Origin: CAYRVF01 sp964427535
Lineage (GTDB): Bacteria; Chloroflexota; Ktedonobacteria; Ktedonobacterales; JADMIN01
Assembly (NCBI GenBank): GCA_964427535.1
Contig: CAYRVF010000072.1
Coordinates: 1 to 29,020, forward strand
Reading direction: 5' to 3'
Length of the DNA stretch: 29,020 bases
In this document: positions 1-8,407 of the stretch, one piece after another
Position numbering within the stretch: position 1 is the first letter of the stretch
How the letters are laid out: the number at the start of each line of letters is the position of its first letter
Notes under the pieces: generated by a model
The model's database searches: none
What the model saw: only the letters and a program-made list of their open reading frames with translations
What the model was told of the DNA's origin: nothing
Made by a program: the position numbers and the translations under genes

Positions 1-28
1 CGGGACATCGAACGGGAGGCACGCGCGC

Positions 29-568
29 ATGCCGCTACAGCCAGGCTGGCAGGGCCGCTTCTTCGAGGACTTCGCGGTCGGCGACGTCTACCAGCATCCC
101 CTCGGCCGCACCATCACCACGACCGACAACATCTGGTTCACGCTGCTCACCCAGAACACGGCGCCGCTTCACTTCGACCACTTCTATGCCGCGCAGACTG
201 AGTTCGGCCGGCCAGTGGTCGACTCCACCTTCACACTGGCGCTGGTGACGGGGCAGAGCGTGACCGATGTCTCACAGAACGTCTTCGCCAACCTCGGCTG
301 GGATGAGGTCCGCCTGCCCGCGCCGGTCTTCGAGGGCGACACGATCTACTCGCAGTCCGAGGTGCTGGAGGCGCGGGAATCCCGCTCGCGCCCCAACGTC
401 GGCGTCGTCACGGTGCGCACGACCGGCTCGAACCAGCGCGGCGAGGTGGTCATCAGCTTCAGGCGTACGCTGCTGGTCTACAAGCGCGGGCAGGCGCCGA
501 CGATTCCACGACCCGCGCTTGCGTCCGCGCCACCGGATAAGAGCCGCGAGCAGGGAGCGCCACGATGA
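29..568 (+). CDS. MaoC-family (hot-dog fold) enoyl-CoA hydratase/dehydratase
   Basis: A 179-residue single hot-dog protein. The hydratase motif region is at residues 41-71 (TQNTAPLHFD, then the STFTLALVTG stretch), followed by the SRSRPNVGVVTV segment near 120. His48 matches the catalytic His of R-hydratases. The usual motif Asp is replaced by Asn43, as I recall for the mesaconyl/itaconyl-CoA hydratase-like branch, so the protein should hydrate a 2-enoyl-CoA, possibly a C5 dicarboxylic one. The ATG is preceded by GGGAGG about 9 nt upstream. Its stop overlaps the next start (ATGA at 565-568), so it is translationally coupled to the PrpD-family gene. The family is certain; the substrate is inference. 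Confidence 0.9.
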   Translation: MPLQPGWQGRFFEDFAVGDVYQHPLGRTITTTDNIWFTLLTQNTAPLHFDHFYAAQTEFGRPVVDSTFTLALVTGQSVTDVSQNVFANLGWDEVRLPAPVFEGDTIYSQSEVLEARESRSRPNVGVVTVRTTGSNQRGEVVISFRRTLLVYKRGQAPTIPRPALASAPPDKSREQGAPR

Positions 569-1977
569 GTACACGCACACGACATAGGCCCGATACCATC
601 CCCCTCGAAGACGAGGGGACGACACGCGCTCTGGCGGCGTTTCTCTCCGGCGTCCGCTTCGAGCACCTGTCTGATGTTGTTGTGCGGCGCACCGAGGAGC
701 TCTTCCTCGATTGGGTCGCGTCGGCGCTGGCGGGCCGGGGCGCACGCCAGATCGCGGCGCTCGAACGGGTCGCCGCGCTGATGGGTCCGCCGGATGGCCC
801 GAGCGAGGTGCTCGTGTCGCGCCGCCAGACGTCTCCCCTCTTCGCGGCGCTCGTCAACGGTGCGTCGTCGCATGTAGTCGAGCAGGACGATGTGCATAAC
901 GCCGCCGTGTTCCACCCCGGCGCGGTTGTGTGGCCAGCCGTGATTGCCGCCGCTCAGCAGACTGGTGCGGCAGGGAGCGACCTGCTCACGGCGGCCGTCG
1001 TCGGGTATGAGGCAGGCGTGCGCGCCGGAGCGTTTCTCGGCCGCTCACACTATCGCGTCTTTCATACGACTGGCACCGCCGGAACCCTGGCGGCAGCCGC
1101 CGGAGTCGCGCACCTGCTCGGCGCGGATGCTGACACGATGCTGCATGCGCTCGGCACGGCGGGGACGCAGGCGGCGGGCCTCTGGGAGTTCCTGCGCGAC
1201 GCCGCCGACTCGAAGCAGCTCCACACTGGCAAGGCCGCGGCAGATGGCCTGCTCGCGGCGTACCTGGCGCAGGAGGGCTTCACGGGCGCGTCGCGCATTC
1301 TGGAAGGCGAGCAGGGCATGGGCGCGGGCATGTCCACCGACGCCGACCCGCGCCAGCTCACGGCGGACCTGAGCGAGCGCTGGGCCGTGCTCGACACGTC
1401 ATTCAAGTATCACGCCTCCTGCCGCCACACGCATCCGTCGGCCGACGCGCTACTGCGGGTGATGCGCGAGCACGCGCTCACCGCGGCGGAGATCGCCCGC
1501 GTGCGCGCGCATGTCTACCAGGCGGCGATCGACGTGCTCACTCCAGCAGCCCCGGCGCGAACAGTTCATCAGGCGAAGTTCTCGATGGGCTTCGTGCTTG
1601 CCTTGGTCGCGCTCGACGGTCACGCGGGCATCGCGGACTTCACGCCCGCGCGCCTGCATGACGCCGCCGTGCGCGACTTTCTGACGCGGGTGGAGATGGT
1701 CCACGATCCCGAGATCGAGGCAGCCTATCCGCGCCAGTGGATCGGGCTGGTGGAGGTCGAGACGACGGATGGCAGACGGCTGCGCGCGCGGGTTGAGGAG
1801 CCGAAAGGCGATCCGGGCAATCCCCTCAGTCGCGCCGAGCTCGAAGAGAAGGCGCGCCGGTTGGCGAGCTACGCGGGCGGAGCCTCGCCTGATGAGATGG
1901 ATGAGCTGCTCGCGCGCGCCTGGTCGCTTGCCGAGCAGCCGGACGTTCGAGCACTGTTGCCGCACGTCCCGGCCTAG
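565..1977 (+). CDS. MmgE/PrpD family protein
   Basis: A 470-residue member of the MmgE/PrpD fold, which includes 2-methylcitrate dehydratase, cis-aconitate decarboxylase and iminodisuccinate epimerase. Visible landmarks are QDDVH at 107-111 with His117 in FHPGAVV, the HTGKAAADG segment with Lys223, and KYHASCRHTHPSA at 281-293. These are the active-site positions of the family. The start codon overlaps the end of the MaoC gene by 4 nt and a CaiB-type CoA-transferase follows after about 20 nt, so the three form one operon. The reaction is probably a dehydration, decarboxylation or epimerisation of a polycarboxylate. Family members are too diverse to name the substrate from sequence. Confidence 0.9.
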   Translation: MSTRTRHRPDTIPLEDEGTTRALAAFLSGVRFEHLSDVVVRRTEELFLDWVASALAGRGARQIAALERVAALMGPPDGPSEVLVSRRQTSPLFAALVNGASSHVVEQDDVHNAAVFHPGAVVWPAVIAAAQQTGAAGSDLLTAAVVGYEAGVRAGAFLGRSHYRVFHTTGTAGTLAAAAGVAHLLGADADTMLHALGTAGTQAAGLWEFLRDAADSKQLHTGKAAADGLLAAYLAQEGFTGASRILEGEQGMGAGMSTDADPRQLTADLSERWAVLDTSFKYHASCRHTHPSADALLRVMREHALTAAEIARVRAHVYQAAIDVLTPAAPARTVHQAKFSMGFVLALVALDGHAGIADFTPARLHDAAVRDFLTRVEMVHDPEIEAAYPRQWIGLVEVETTDGRRLRARVEEPKGDPGNPLSRAELEEKARRLASYAGGASPDEMDELLARAWSLAEQPDVRALLPHVPA

Positions 1978-1997
1978 CGGACAAAGAGGTCGCGCCC

Positions 1998-3176
1998 ATG
2001 CTCCCACTTGATGGAATCACCGTCGTCGCGCTCGAGCAGGCGGTCGCCGCGCCGTTCGCCACACGCCAGCTCGCCGATCTGGGCGCGCGGGTGGTCAAGA
2101 TCGAGCGGCCGGGCACGGGCGACTTCGCGCGCCACTATGACGAGACAGTGCATGGGCTGTCGAGTCACTTCGTGTGGCTCAACCGCTCTAAGGAAAGCCT
2201 CACCCTCGACCTCAAGCACCCCGAGGCGGGCGCGATCCTCGCGGCGTTGCTGGCCCAGGCCGACGTGTTCGTGCAGAATCTCGCCCCCGGCGCGGCGGAG
2301 CGGCTTGGTCTAGGCGCGGATGAGCTGGCGGCACGCCACCCGCGCCTCATCGTCTGCTCGGTGTCGGGCTACGGCTCGACAGGCCCTTACCGCGACAAGA
2401 AAGCCTACGACCTGCTCGTGCAGTGCGAGACGGGGCTCGTCTCGATCACCGGCACACCCGAGACGCCGGCGAAGGTGGGCATCTCTGCCGCCGACATCGC
2501 CGCGGGCATGTACGCCTATAGCGGCATCCTCACCGCGCTCTACCAGCGCGAGCGCACCGGCAAGGGCACCGTGCTGGACGTCTCACTCTTCGAGGCGCTG
2601 GGGGAGTGGATGGGCTACCCCGCCTATTTCGCGGCATACGGTGGCCGCGAGCCGCCCCGCGCCGGCGCCAGCCACGCCACCATCGCGCCGTACGGTCCCT
2701 TCCGCTGCGCTGGTGGCGATGAGGTCAATCTTGCCGTGCAGAACGAGCGCGAGTGGGAGCGTTTCTGCGTCTCTGTGCTCGAGCGGCCCGACGTCGCGGC
2801 TGATGCCCGCTTCAATTCCAACTCGCGGCGCGTGGCGCATCGCGACGCGCTCCATGCGCTCATCAGCGAGGTCTTCGAGCAACTTCCGGTGGATGAGGTC
2901 GTGAACCGGCTCGATCAGGCGCGGATCGCCAACGCGCACCTGAACAGCATGCGCGCGTTCTGGGAGCACCCGCAACTGGCGGCCCGCGATCGCTGGCGCA
3001 CGGTCGATTCCCCCGCCGGACCACTGCGCGCGCTGATTCCACCGGTCACGCTGCGCGGCGTCGAGCCGCGGATGGACGCGGTCCCCGCCGTCGGCGAGCA
3101 GACCGAGGCGATTCTGGCGTCGCTCGGCTACAGCGGCGAGCAGATCGCCCGGCTGCGTGAGCAGGAGGCCATCTAA
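1998..3176 (+). CDS. CaiB/BaiF family (class III) CoA-transferase
   Basis: A 392-residue class III CoA-transferase of usual length. It shows the N-terminal family signature (GARVVKIERPGTGDFAR, 29-45), the WLNRSKESLTLDL segment at 60-72, QNLAPGAAERLGL at 93-105, and the VGISAADIAAGMYA stretch. Asp166 in that stretch is the likely catalytic Asp, assigned by position against formyl-CoA transferase. The enzyme moves CoA between acids, for example from succinyl-CoA to a dicarboxylate, and would activate the acid that the MaoC hydratase then processes. It is the last gene of the MaoC-PrpD-CaiB operon; a 314-bp leader separates it from the permease. Confidence 0.92.
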   Translation: MLPLDGITVVALEQAVAAPFATRQLADLGARVVKIERPGTGDFARHYDETVHGLSSHFVWLNRSKESLTLDLKHPEAGAILAALLAQADVFVQNLAPGAAERLGLGADELAARHPRLIVCSVSGYGSTGPYRDKKAYDLLVQCETGLVSITGTPETPAKVGISAADIAAGMYAYSGILTALYQRERTGKGTVLDVSLFEALGEWMGYPAYFAAYGGREPPRAGASHATIAPYGPFRCAGGDEVNLAVQNEREWERFCVSVLERPDVAADARFNSNSRRVAHRDALHALISEVFEQLPVDEVVNRLDQARIANAHLNSMRAFWEHPQLAARDRWRTVDSPAGPLRALIPPVTLRGVEPRMDAVPAVGEQTEAILASLGYSGEQIARLREQEAI

Positions 3177-3490
3177 GCGCGATGCACGTGACGGCGCTGA
3201 ACTTGCAGTGTAGTGCGTATCCAGCGCCATTCCCGTGCGATCACACCGCGCCGGTGGCGCCGTGTCCCGCGCACGCGAGATGATAGCCATACGCTCGTAC
3301 GTACGGGCGAGAAAGGAGGATCAACACACCGGCAGGCAGCGGCAGGCTGTTCTCCGCGCGACGAGAACACCGCCTGCCACAGCTCGATCGGCGCGTTGGC
3401 CTGTCTCACAGCGCCGTGAGACGCCACGATATCCGCGACACACCCTGGCGACATCGTCTGTCCCGATCTGCACACACGGAGGCAACACTG
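3177..3490 (+). promoter_or_regulatory. Structured leader/control region upstream of lactate permease
   Basis: No gene is visible in this 314-bp gap. It holds an 18-bp near-palindrome (3292-3309, core CGTACGTACG), an AAAGGAGG motif (3312-3319) that is not followed by a start codon, and two strong stem-loops. The first stem-loop is 3341-3347/3372-3378 plus 3348-3354/3363-3369, 14 bp with a 2-nt bulge and an 8-nt loop. The second is 3403-3409/3416-3422, 7 bp with a 6-nt loop. This looks like an operator followed by a structured 5' untranslated region for the permease. No known riboswitch class is recognised. Confidence 0.45.
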
Positions 3491-5203
3491 ATGTTCCACC
3501 AGATACTTCAACCTGTCGCCAACAACCTCTTCCTTTCGTTCCTGGTCGGCTTGATCCCTATCGCGGTCGTCCTCGTGCTGCTCGGCATCGTGCGCCGGCC
3601 CGCATGGCAGGCGGCTGGGTCGGGTCTCATCGTCGGCCTTATCATCGCTACCGGCGTCTGGCATATGCCGGGCAATCTGGCGGTGTCGTCTACGTTGGAA
3701 GGCTTCGCGTTCGCCATTTTGCCGGTCATGTGGATCGTATGGAATGCGATGTGGCTCTACAACGTGACCGTCCGATCGGGCAAGTTCGATCTCTTCCGCC
3801 GCTGGATGGTCCACAACGTGCCGCCGGATAGGCGCATTCTGATGCTCGTCATCGCGTTTAGCTTCGGTGCGCTGCTCGAAGGCATCGCGGGCTTCGGCAC
3901 CCCCGTCGCCATCGCGAGCGCGCTGCTGACTACCCTCGGCTTCCCCGTGGTCGACGCGATCGTACTGACCTTGATCTTCAATACCTCGCCAGTCGCCTTT
4001 GGCGCGCTCGGCGCTCCCGTGGTGACCCTCGCTGGCGTGACGAAGCTCCCAGCGGGTGACCTCTCCGCCATGATTGGGCGTCAGCTTCCACTGTTCGCAC
4101 TCATCCTCCCGTTCTACGCCCTCATCGTCTACACGGGCGTAAAGGGACTACGCAGTGCATGGCCAGCGGCGCTCGTGGCCGGTCTCTCGTTCGCGATCAC
4201 CCAGTTTACGGTCTCGAACTTCGTCGGGCCAGAGCTGCCTGACGTGCTGGCCGCGCTCGTCTCGCTGATCTGCCTGATCGTGTTCGTGCAGTTCTGGAAG
4301 CCTCGCGATATGGACGCGTACCGCGTCTCGTTCGCGGGCGCGTCACCGGCAGGGCACGATGGCACGGCCACGGGCAGCGGCGGCGCGATTGGCGAACGAG
4401 ATGTCCCGACAGGCGGTGGTCGTGGTGCCACGGGCGGCAAGCCCACGCTGCGCGAGACGATCTGGGCGTGGGTGCCGTGGGTGCTCATCAGCGCCGTCGT
4501 CATCGCCTGGATTCGTCTCAAGGTGCCGACGAACATCTACCAGAAGAATCTCTCGTGGCCGGGGCTGGATAAGCAGGTCTTCCTCACGCTCTATCATAAG
4601 CCCTACGCCGCCGTGTACGCCTTCCAGCCGCTGGGCACCGGCACGGCGATATTCTTCACGGTCGTCGTGCTCACGTTGATCCTCAACTTCTCGGCCAATG
4701 GATTCGCAGAGACGTGGACGTCGTTCTTCCTGGCGATCGGCGACACGTGGCGTCAGTTGCGTTTTGCCATTCTGACGGTCGTGCTGATCCTGGGCCTGGC
4801 GTACCTCTACAACTACTCCGGCATGGCCTACACGCTGGGACTCGCCGTGTCGTCGGTTGGAGCAATCTTCCCGTTCCTGGCCGTCTTCCTCGGCTGGATC
4901 GCCTGCTTCCTCAGCGGCAGCGATACGTCGAGCAACGCGCTGTTCGGCAATCTGCAGGTCGTCGCGGCGCGCCAGCTCCATCTGAGTCCGACGCTGATGG
5001 CGGCGGCGAATTCATCGGGCGCCGTGATGAGCAAGATGATCTCGCCACAGAATGTGACGACGGGTGTCTCGACCACGTCGCTCGTCGGCAAAGAGGGCTC
5101 CATCATTCGCCGCACATTCATGCATTCCATCATCCTGGAGTGCATGCTGGGCGTGCTCGTGTTGATTCAGCAGTACGTCATCCCAGGGGTGATCCCGCAC
5201 TGA
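3491..5203 (+). CDS. lctP: L-lactate permease (LctP family)
   Basis: A 570-residue integral membrane protein of the LctP family, which imports L-/D-lactate and glycolate with protons. It has about 13 hydrophobic segments. Family landmarks include EGIAGFGTPVAIAS, the SPVAFGALGAPV segment, FLSGSDTSSNALFG near the end, and the following MAAANSSGAVMSKMISPQN stretch. A low-complexity Gly/Ser-rich linker with little hydrophobicity lies around residues 280-320. The ATG at 3491 is chosen over an in-frame GTG at 3416 because GGAGG lies about 8 nt upstream and the extra 25 residues would be charged and overlap a stem-loop. Its place after CoA-transferase and hydratase genes suggests uptake of a hydroxy-acid for that pathway. 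Confidence 0.93.
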   Translation: MFHQILQPVANNLFLSFLVGLIPIAVVLVLLGIVRRPAWQAAGSGLIVGLIIATGVWHMPGNLAVSSTLEGFAFAILPVMWIVWNAMWLYNVTVRSGKFDLFRRWMVHNVPPDRRILMLVIAFSFGALLEGIAGFGTPVAIASALLTTLGFPVVDAIVLTLIFNTSPVAFGALGAPVVTLAGVTKLPAGDLSAMIGRQLPLFALILPFYALIVYTGVKGLRSAWPAALVAGLSFAITQFTVSNFVGPELPDVLAALVSLICLIVFVQFWKPRDMDAYRVSFAGASPAGHDGTATGSGGAIGERDVPTGGGRGATGGKPTLRETIWAWVPWVLISAVVIAWIRLKVPTNIYQKNLSWPGLDKQVFLTLYHKPYAAVYAFQPLGTGTAIFFTVVVLTLILNFSANGFAETWTSFFLAIGDTWRQLRFAILTVVLILGLAYLYNYSGMAYTLGLAVSSVGAIFPFLAVFLGWIACFLSGSDTSSNALFGNLQVVAARQLHLSPTLMAAANSSGAVMSKMISPQNVTTGVSTTSLVGKEGSIIRRTFMHSIILECMLGVLVLIQQYVIPGVIPH

Positions 5204-5238
5204 GTCTCGCCCGCCACCTGTGGAGACCGTTGCGCCAC

Positions 5239-5281
5239 GCGCTTCCCCGTTCCGCATTGGAGCGGAGAAGCGCGCATTTTT
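5239..5281 (+). terminator. Intrinsic terminator of the lactate permease gene
   Basis: The outer stem GCGCTTC/GAAGCGC (5239-5245 with 5267-5273) and inner stem TCCGC/GCGGA (5251-5255 with 5262-5266) are separated on one side by a 5-nt bulge. They are followed within 3 nt by a run of five T (5277-5281). It lies 36 nt after the permease stop, between convergent genes. Confidence 0.65.
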
Positions 5282-5326
5282 CGCGCCCGCGATGTACGCG
5301 CCCGCGATGTACGCGCCCGCGATGCG
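5282..5326. repeat. 15-bp tandem repeat, three copies
   Basis: The unit CGCGCCCGCGATGTA occurs at 5282-5296 and 5297-5311, and with two end changes at 5312-5326. It lies in the gap between the convergent permease and MFS genes, just after the terminator. It is too short for a CRISPR array and has no spacers. Confidence 0.85.
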
Positions 5327-5346
5327 GGCCGACACCTCCACGACCG

Positions 5347-6696
5347 CTACGGAATCGCCACGGGTTCGATATCTGGTATGTCGAGCCGCGAGCGCAAGGG
5401 GGTTTTCAGCGCGCAGAGTGCGGCGCACGCGGCCGCGATCGCGCAGGGCACCACGACGCCCGGCCAGCCCCACTGCTCCCAGCCAAATCCTGGAATGAAC
5501 GCGCCCAGCCCGCCGCCGATGTAGAACCCCGTGGTATAGAGCGAGAGCGCGGTCGCGCGGGCGTGGGCTCCGAGGACATTCGCGCCGTCGCTCACCGATG
5601 CGTTGGCGACGACGTGCGCCGAGAGACTGCCCACGCAGACGAGCGCCAGCGCCAGCAGGGCCGCCCCCAGCAGATTCACCAGACTGGCGGCCAGCCCCAG
5701 GACGCACACCGCCAGCCCGAGATAGATCGTCGGGCGCCGGCCGATACGGTCGGAGAGTTGCCCGGCCAGCGGCGAGGCGATGGCGCCCAGGGCATACACC
5801 AGATAGAAGAGGTTGGCGCTGCTCGGCGAGAGCAGGAACGGTGCGCCCTCCAGGCGGTAGGGCGTGTAGGTGAAGATGCTCAGAAATGGGAAGAAGACCG
5901 TGCCGCCAATCAACGGCGCCCACCACAGACGGCGCGCGATCACACGCAGCGGCGCGCCGTCCCGCGCGGGAGCGGGCTGTCCGCCGGCATCTCGCACCGG
6001 TGTGGGGCGCGGCATGCCGAACACGAGAATCAGCGTGCCGAGGGCGACCACTCCGGCGATCAGCGCCAGCCCGCCCCGCCACGTGAGCGCATCGACCAGC
6101 AGCCCCACGCCCAGCCGTCCGACGAGCCCGCCGAGCGTGTTCGTCGCGATGTAGAACCCGCTAACCCGGCCGCGCCAGCTCGCGGGAAGCTCGTTGTGCA
6201 GATACGCGAGACCCGCCACGATCAGCCCCGGCACGACGAGCCCCTGTGCCGCGCGCGTCGCGACGAGCAGCGGGAAGGTCGGCGCGACCGCCGCGAGCGC
6301 GCTCAGCACCGTTAGTGCGATGCCGCTCGTGATCATCACGCGCCTGCTGCCAAAGCGATCGGCGATACGGCCCGCGCCTAGNNNNNNNNNNGCGAACGCC
6401 AGCGCGAAGGTAACGGCGAGCAGCGTCAAGCCCGCCGTAGCGGCATCGACGTGAAACTCGCGCCCAATCTGCGGCAGCACCGGCTGGGTCGAATACATGG
6501 CCGCGAAGGCAACCGACGCGCCGAGATTCGTGGCGATGAGGCCGCGGAGCTTGGCGGGGTCGAGCCGCTCGGCGCGCCTTGCTGGCTCCGGTGGCCCCGC
6601 CGCGACCGGCACGTCCGTGTCCCTGCCTCGAATCGAGAACCCGGCGGCAGACTGGTCTGGCGTCGCCCGCGGATCAGTGTCGTTCTGCGCGGCCAT
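5347..6696 (-). CDS. MFS transporter, YnfM/AraJ-like, interrupted by a 10-N run
   Basis: A major facilitator protein of about 449 residues including four unknown residues, with 12 predicted membrane segments. Motif A is visible as GAGRIADRFGSRRVM in the loop after segment 2, and the equivalent loop of the second half reads GQLSDRIGRRP. The N run (6382-6391) falls in transmembrane segment 2, and the reading frame is kept across it, so the gap length is probably close to right. The ATG at 6696 has GGAGAAGGG upstream; an in-frame upstream start would add 15 poorly conserved residues. It is probably a proton-driven exporter; the substrate is unknown. It lies downstream of the liv operon on the same strand. 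Confidence 0.85.
   Translation of the reverse strand: MAAQNDTDPRATPDQSAAGFSIRGRDTDVPVAAGPPEPARRAERLDPAKLRGLIATNLGASVAFAAMYSTQPVLPQIGREFHVDAATAGLTLLAVTFALAFXXXXLGAGRIADRFGSRRVMITSGIALTVLSALAAVAPTFPLLVATRAAQGLVVPGLIVAGLAYLHNELPASWRGRVSGFYIATNTLGGLVGRLGVGLLVDALTWRGGLALIAGVVALGTLILVFGMPRPTPVRDAGGQPAPARDGAPLRVIARRLWWAPLIGGTVFFPFLSIFTYTPYRLEGAPFLLSPSSANLFYLVYALGAIASPLAGQLSDRIGRRPTIYLGLAVCVLGLAASLVNLLGAALLALALVCVGSLSAHVVANASVSDGANVLGAHARATALSLYTTGFYIGGGLGAFIPGFGWEQWGWPGVVVPCAIAAACAALCALKTPLRSRLDIPDIEPVAIP
6382..6391. other. Assembly gap (10 N)
   Basis: Ten unknown bases inside the MFS transporter gene. Confidence 0.99.
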
Positions 6697-6718
6697 GACG
6701 AGAGCGTTCCCTTCTCCT

Positions 6719-6783
6719 TGCCGGAACGTCCGGCAGATCACTCGCTTCCTGTGTGCCGTCTGCGCCGCAATGACGGCGCAGAC
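6719..6783 (-). terminator. Hairpins ending the liv operon
   Basis: Two inverted repeats follow the livF stop on the - strand. One is a perfect 10-bp stem, GTCTGCGCCG/CGGCGCAGAC (6758-6767 with 6774-6783), that begins at the stop codon. The other is TGCCGG/CCGGCA (6719-6724 with 6730-6735), just before the MFS ribosome-binding site. Neither has a clear T run, so termination may be partial. Confidence 0.45.
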
Positions 6784-7562
6784 TAGATGCCCAGATACGC
6801 CGTGCGCACCGCCTCACTGCGCAGCAGCTCCGCCGCCGGACCACTCAGCACGATGCGCCCATTCTCGATGACATAGCCGCGATCAGCGCGTTCCAGCGCG
6901 ATTTGGACGTCCTGCTCGACCAGCAAGAACGTCAGCCCTTCCTCGCGGTGGATGGTGTCGATCGCGGTGAGCATATCGTCGACGATGGTCGGCGCGAGGC
7001 CGAGGGAGAGCTCATCCATCAGCAGCACCTCGGGCCGGGCCATCAGGCCGCGCCCAATCGCCACCATCTGCTGTTCGCCACCAGAGAGCAGCCCGGCGAG
7101 CTGCGTGCGCCGTTCGCGCAGCTTGGGCAGCAACGTGTAGACGCGATCGAGATCGGCGGCGGTTGCCTGGGCCGAGCCAGCCCGCCGCGTGTAGGCGCCC
7201 AGGCGCAGGTTCTCCTCGACGCTCAGGCCGCTGAACAGGCGGCGCCCCTGCGGCACATGTGCGATGCCGGCGCGCACAATCCGCTCGGCGCGCATGCGGG
7301 TGATGTTCTGTCCGCCGAGCTCGATCTGCCCCGACCAGACGCGCACCAGGCCAGAGAGCACTGAGAGCAGCGTCGACTTGCCAGCGCCATTCGCGCCTAC
7401 CAGCGCCACAACTTCGCCCCGGCGCAGCTCCAGCGAGACATCCCAGAGCACCTGCGTATCGCCGTACCCCGCGTTGACGCCGCGCGTGGTCAGCAGCGGG
7501 TCTGCCGTGGGCGCGGGTGTGGCAGACTGACTAGCCGCTGTGTCGTGTGACGGCTGGCTCAT
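6783..7562 (-). CDS. livF: Branched-chain amino acid-type ABC transporter ATP-binding protein LivF
   Basis: A 259-residue ABC ATPase of the LivF type that powers a high-affinity importer at the inner face of the membrane. Walker A is GANGAGKST (56-64). The ABC signature LLSGGEQQM and the Walker B with following residues (VLLMDELSLGLAP) are present in order. The N-terminal 20 residues are a low-complexity extension. The start overlaps the livG stop by 4 nt (7559-7562), giving translational coupling. It is the last gene of the livKHMGF operon. Confidence 0.95.
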   Translation of the reverse strand: MSQPSHDTAASQSATPAPTADPLLTTRGVNAGYGDTQVLWDVSLELRRGEVVALVGANGAGKSTLLSVLSGLVRVWSGQIELGGQNITRMRAERIVRAGIAHVPQGRRLFSGLSVEENLRLGAYTRRAGSAQATAADLDRVYTLLPKLRERRTQLAGLLSGGEQQMVAIGRGLMARPEVLLMDELSLGLAPTIVDDMLTAIDTIHREEGLTFLLVEQDVQIALERADRGYVIENGRIVLSGPAAELLRSEAVRTAYLGI

Positions 7563-8407
7563 ACGATGCTCTCTCCCTCGTCCATCGCTGGCGGAGTGCT
7601 CTCCTGTGGTGGCTGTGCCTGGTATGCCCTGGCGTAGCGCTCGCCAAGGTAGGCTTCGACGACCTTGGGGTCCGAGAGCACCTGCCGCGGCTCCCCTTCG
7701 GCGATGCGCTTGCCGAAATGGACCACCAGGATGCGGTCCGAGACGCCCTGGATGGCCTTCATGATGTGCTCGATGACCACCACGGTCACCCCGCTCTGGT
7801 TGATCTCACGGATGAGCCGCACCGCCTGCTCGACCTCGGTGGGCGTCAGGCCCGACATCACCTCGTCGAGCAAGAGCAGGCGCGGCCGCATGGCGAGTGC
7901 GCGGGCCATCTCCAGCCGCTTGCGGTCCGCGACGGTCAGCTCATCGCCCTTGAGCCGTGCCTTCCGTGTCAGCCCGGTGCGCTCGAGCACCTCGTCGGCG
8001 ACGCGCAGCGCCTCCTTGCGGCCCCGCACGCGGCCACCGAAGAGCGCACCGACGACCACGTTCTCGCGGATGTCGAGGCCCGCGAACGGCTGGGCAATCT
8101 GAAACGTGCGCGCGATGCCCAGATGCGCCCGCTGATGCGGCGTTCGCCTGGTGATATCCTGGCCCTGGAAGCGGATGGCGCCCGCCGTCGGTGCGATGGC
8201 GCCGCCCACCAGGCCGATCACGGTGGATTTGCCCGCGCCGTTCGGCCCGATCACGCCGAGCACTTCACCTGAGCGCACACTGACGCTTAGGCCATCCACC
8301 GCGGGCAGGCCGCCGAAGCGTTTCGTGACGGACTCCAGTTCGAGCATCGGGGGCTCCGCGCCCGCAACTGGCTCAGACGCCATTGGACGCGATGAAGCGT
8401 GTGACAC
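7559..8407 (-). CDS. livG: Branched-chain amino acid-type ABC transporter ATP-binding protein LivG
   Basis: A 282-residue ABC ATPase of the LivG type. Walker A is GPNGAGKST (54-62) and Walker B is LLLLDEVMSGLTP. The signature motif, usually LSYGxQR, reads LTVADRKRLEMARAL and lacks the canonical Ser-Gly; I recall similar variants in other LivG proteins. The GTG start at 8407 is preferred because GAGAGGGGA lies about 7 nt upstream, whereas the in-frame ATG at 8383 has no ribosome-binding site. It overlaps the end of livM by 35 nt. Confidence 0.93.
   Translation of the reverse strand: MSHASSRPMASEPVAGAEPPMLELESVTKRFGGLPAVDGLSVSVRSGEVLGVIGPNGAGKSTVIGLVGGAIAPTAGAIRFQGQDITRRTPHQRAHLGIARTFQIAQPFAGLDIRENVVVGALFGGRVRGRKEALRVADEVLERTGLTRKARLKGDELTVADRKRLEMARALAMRPRLLLLDEVMSGLTPTEVEQAVRLIREINQSGVTVVVIEHIMKAIQGVSDRILVVHFGKRIAEGEPRQVLSDPKVVEAYLGERYARAYQAQPPQESTPPAMDEGESIV

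Noticed and set aside
5012..6082. - strand open frame of 356 codons
   Set aside because: It is an out-of-frame shadow of the MFS transporter; no motif is present and it crosses the terminator and tandem repeats.
4714..6315. Long + strand open frame (533 codons) across the permease end and the MFS gene
   Set aside because: It overlaps two well-supported genes, is rich in Arg/Gln/His/Pro without any domain, and arises from GC-rich antisense codon bias.
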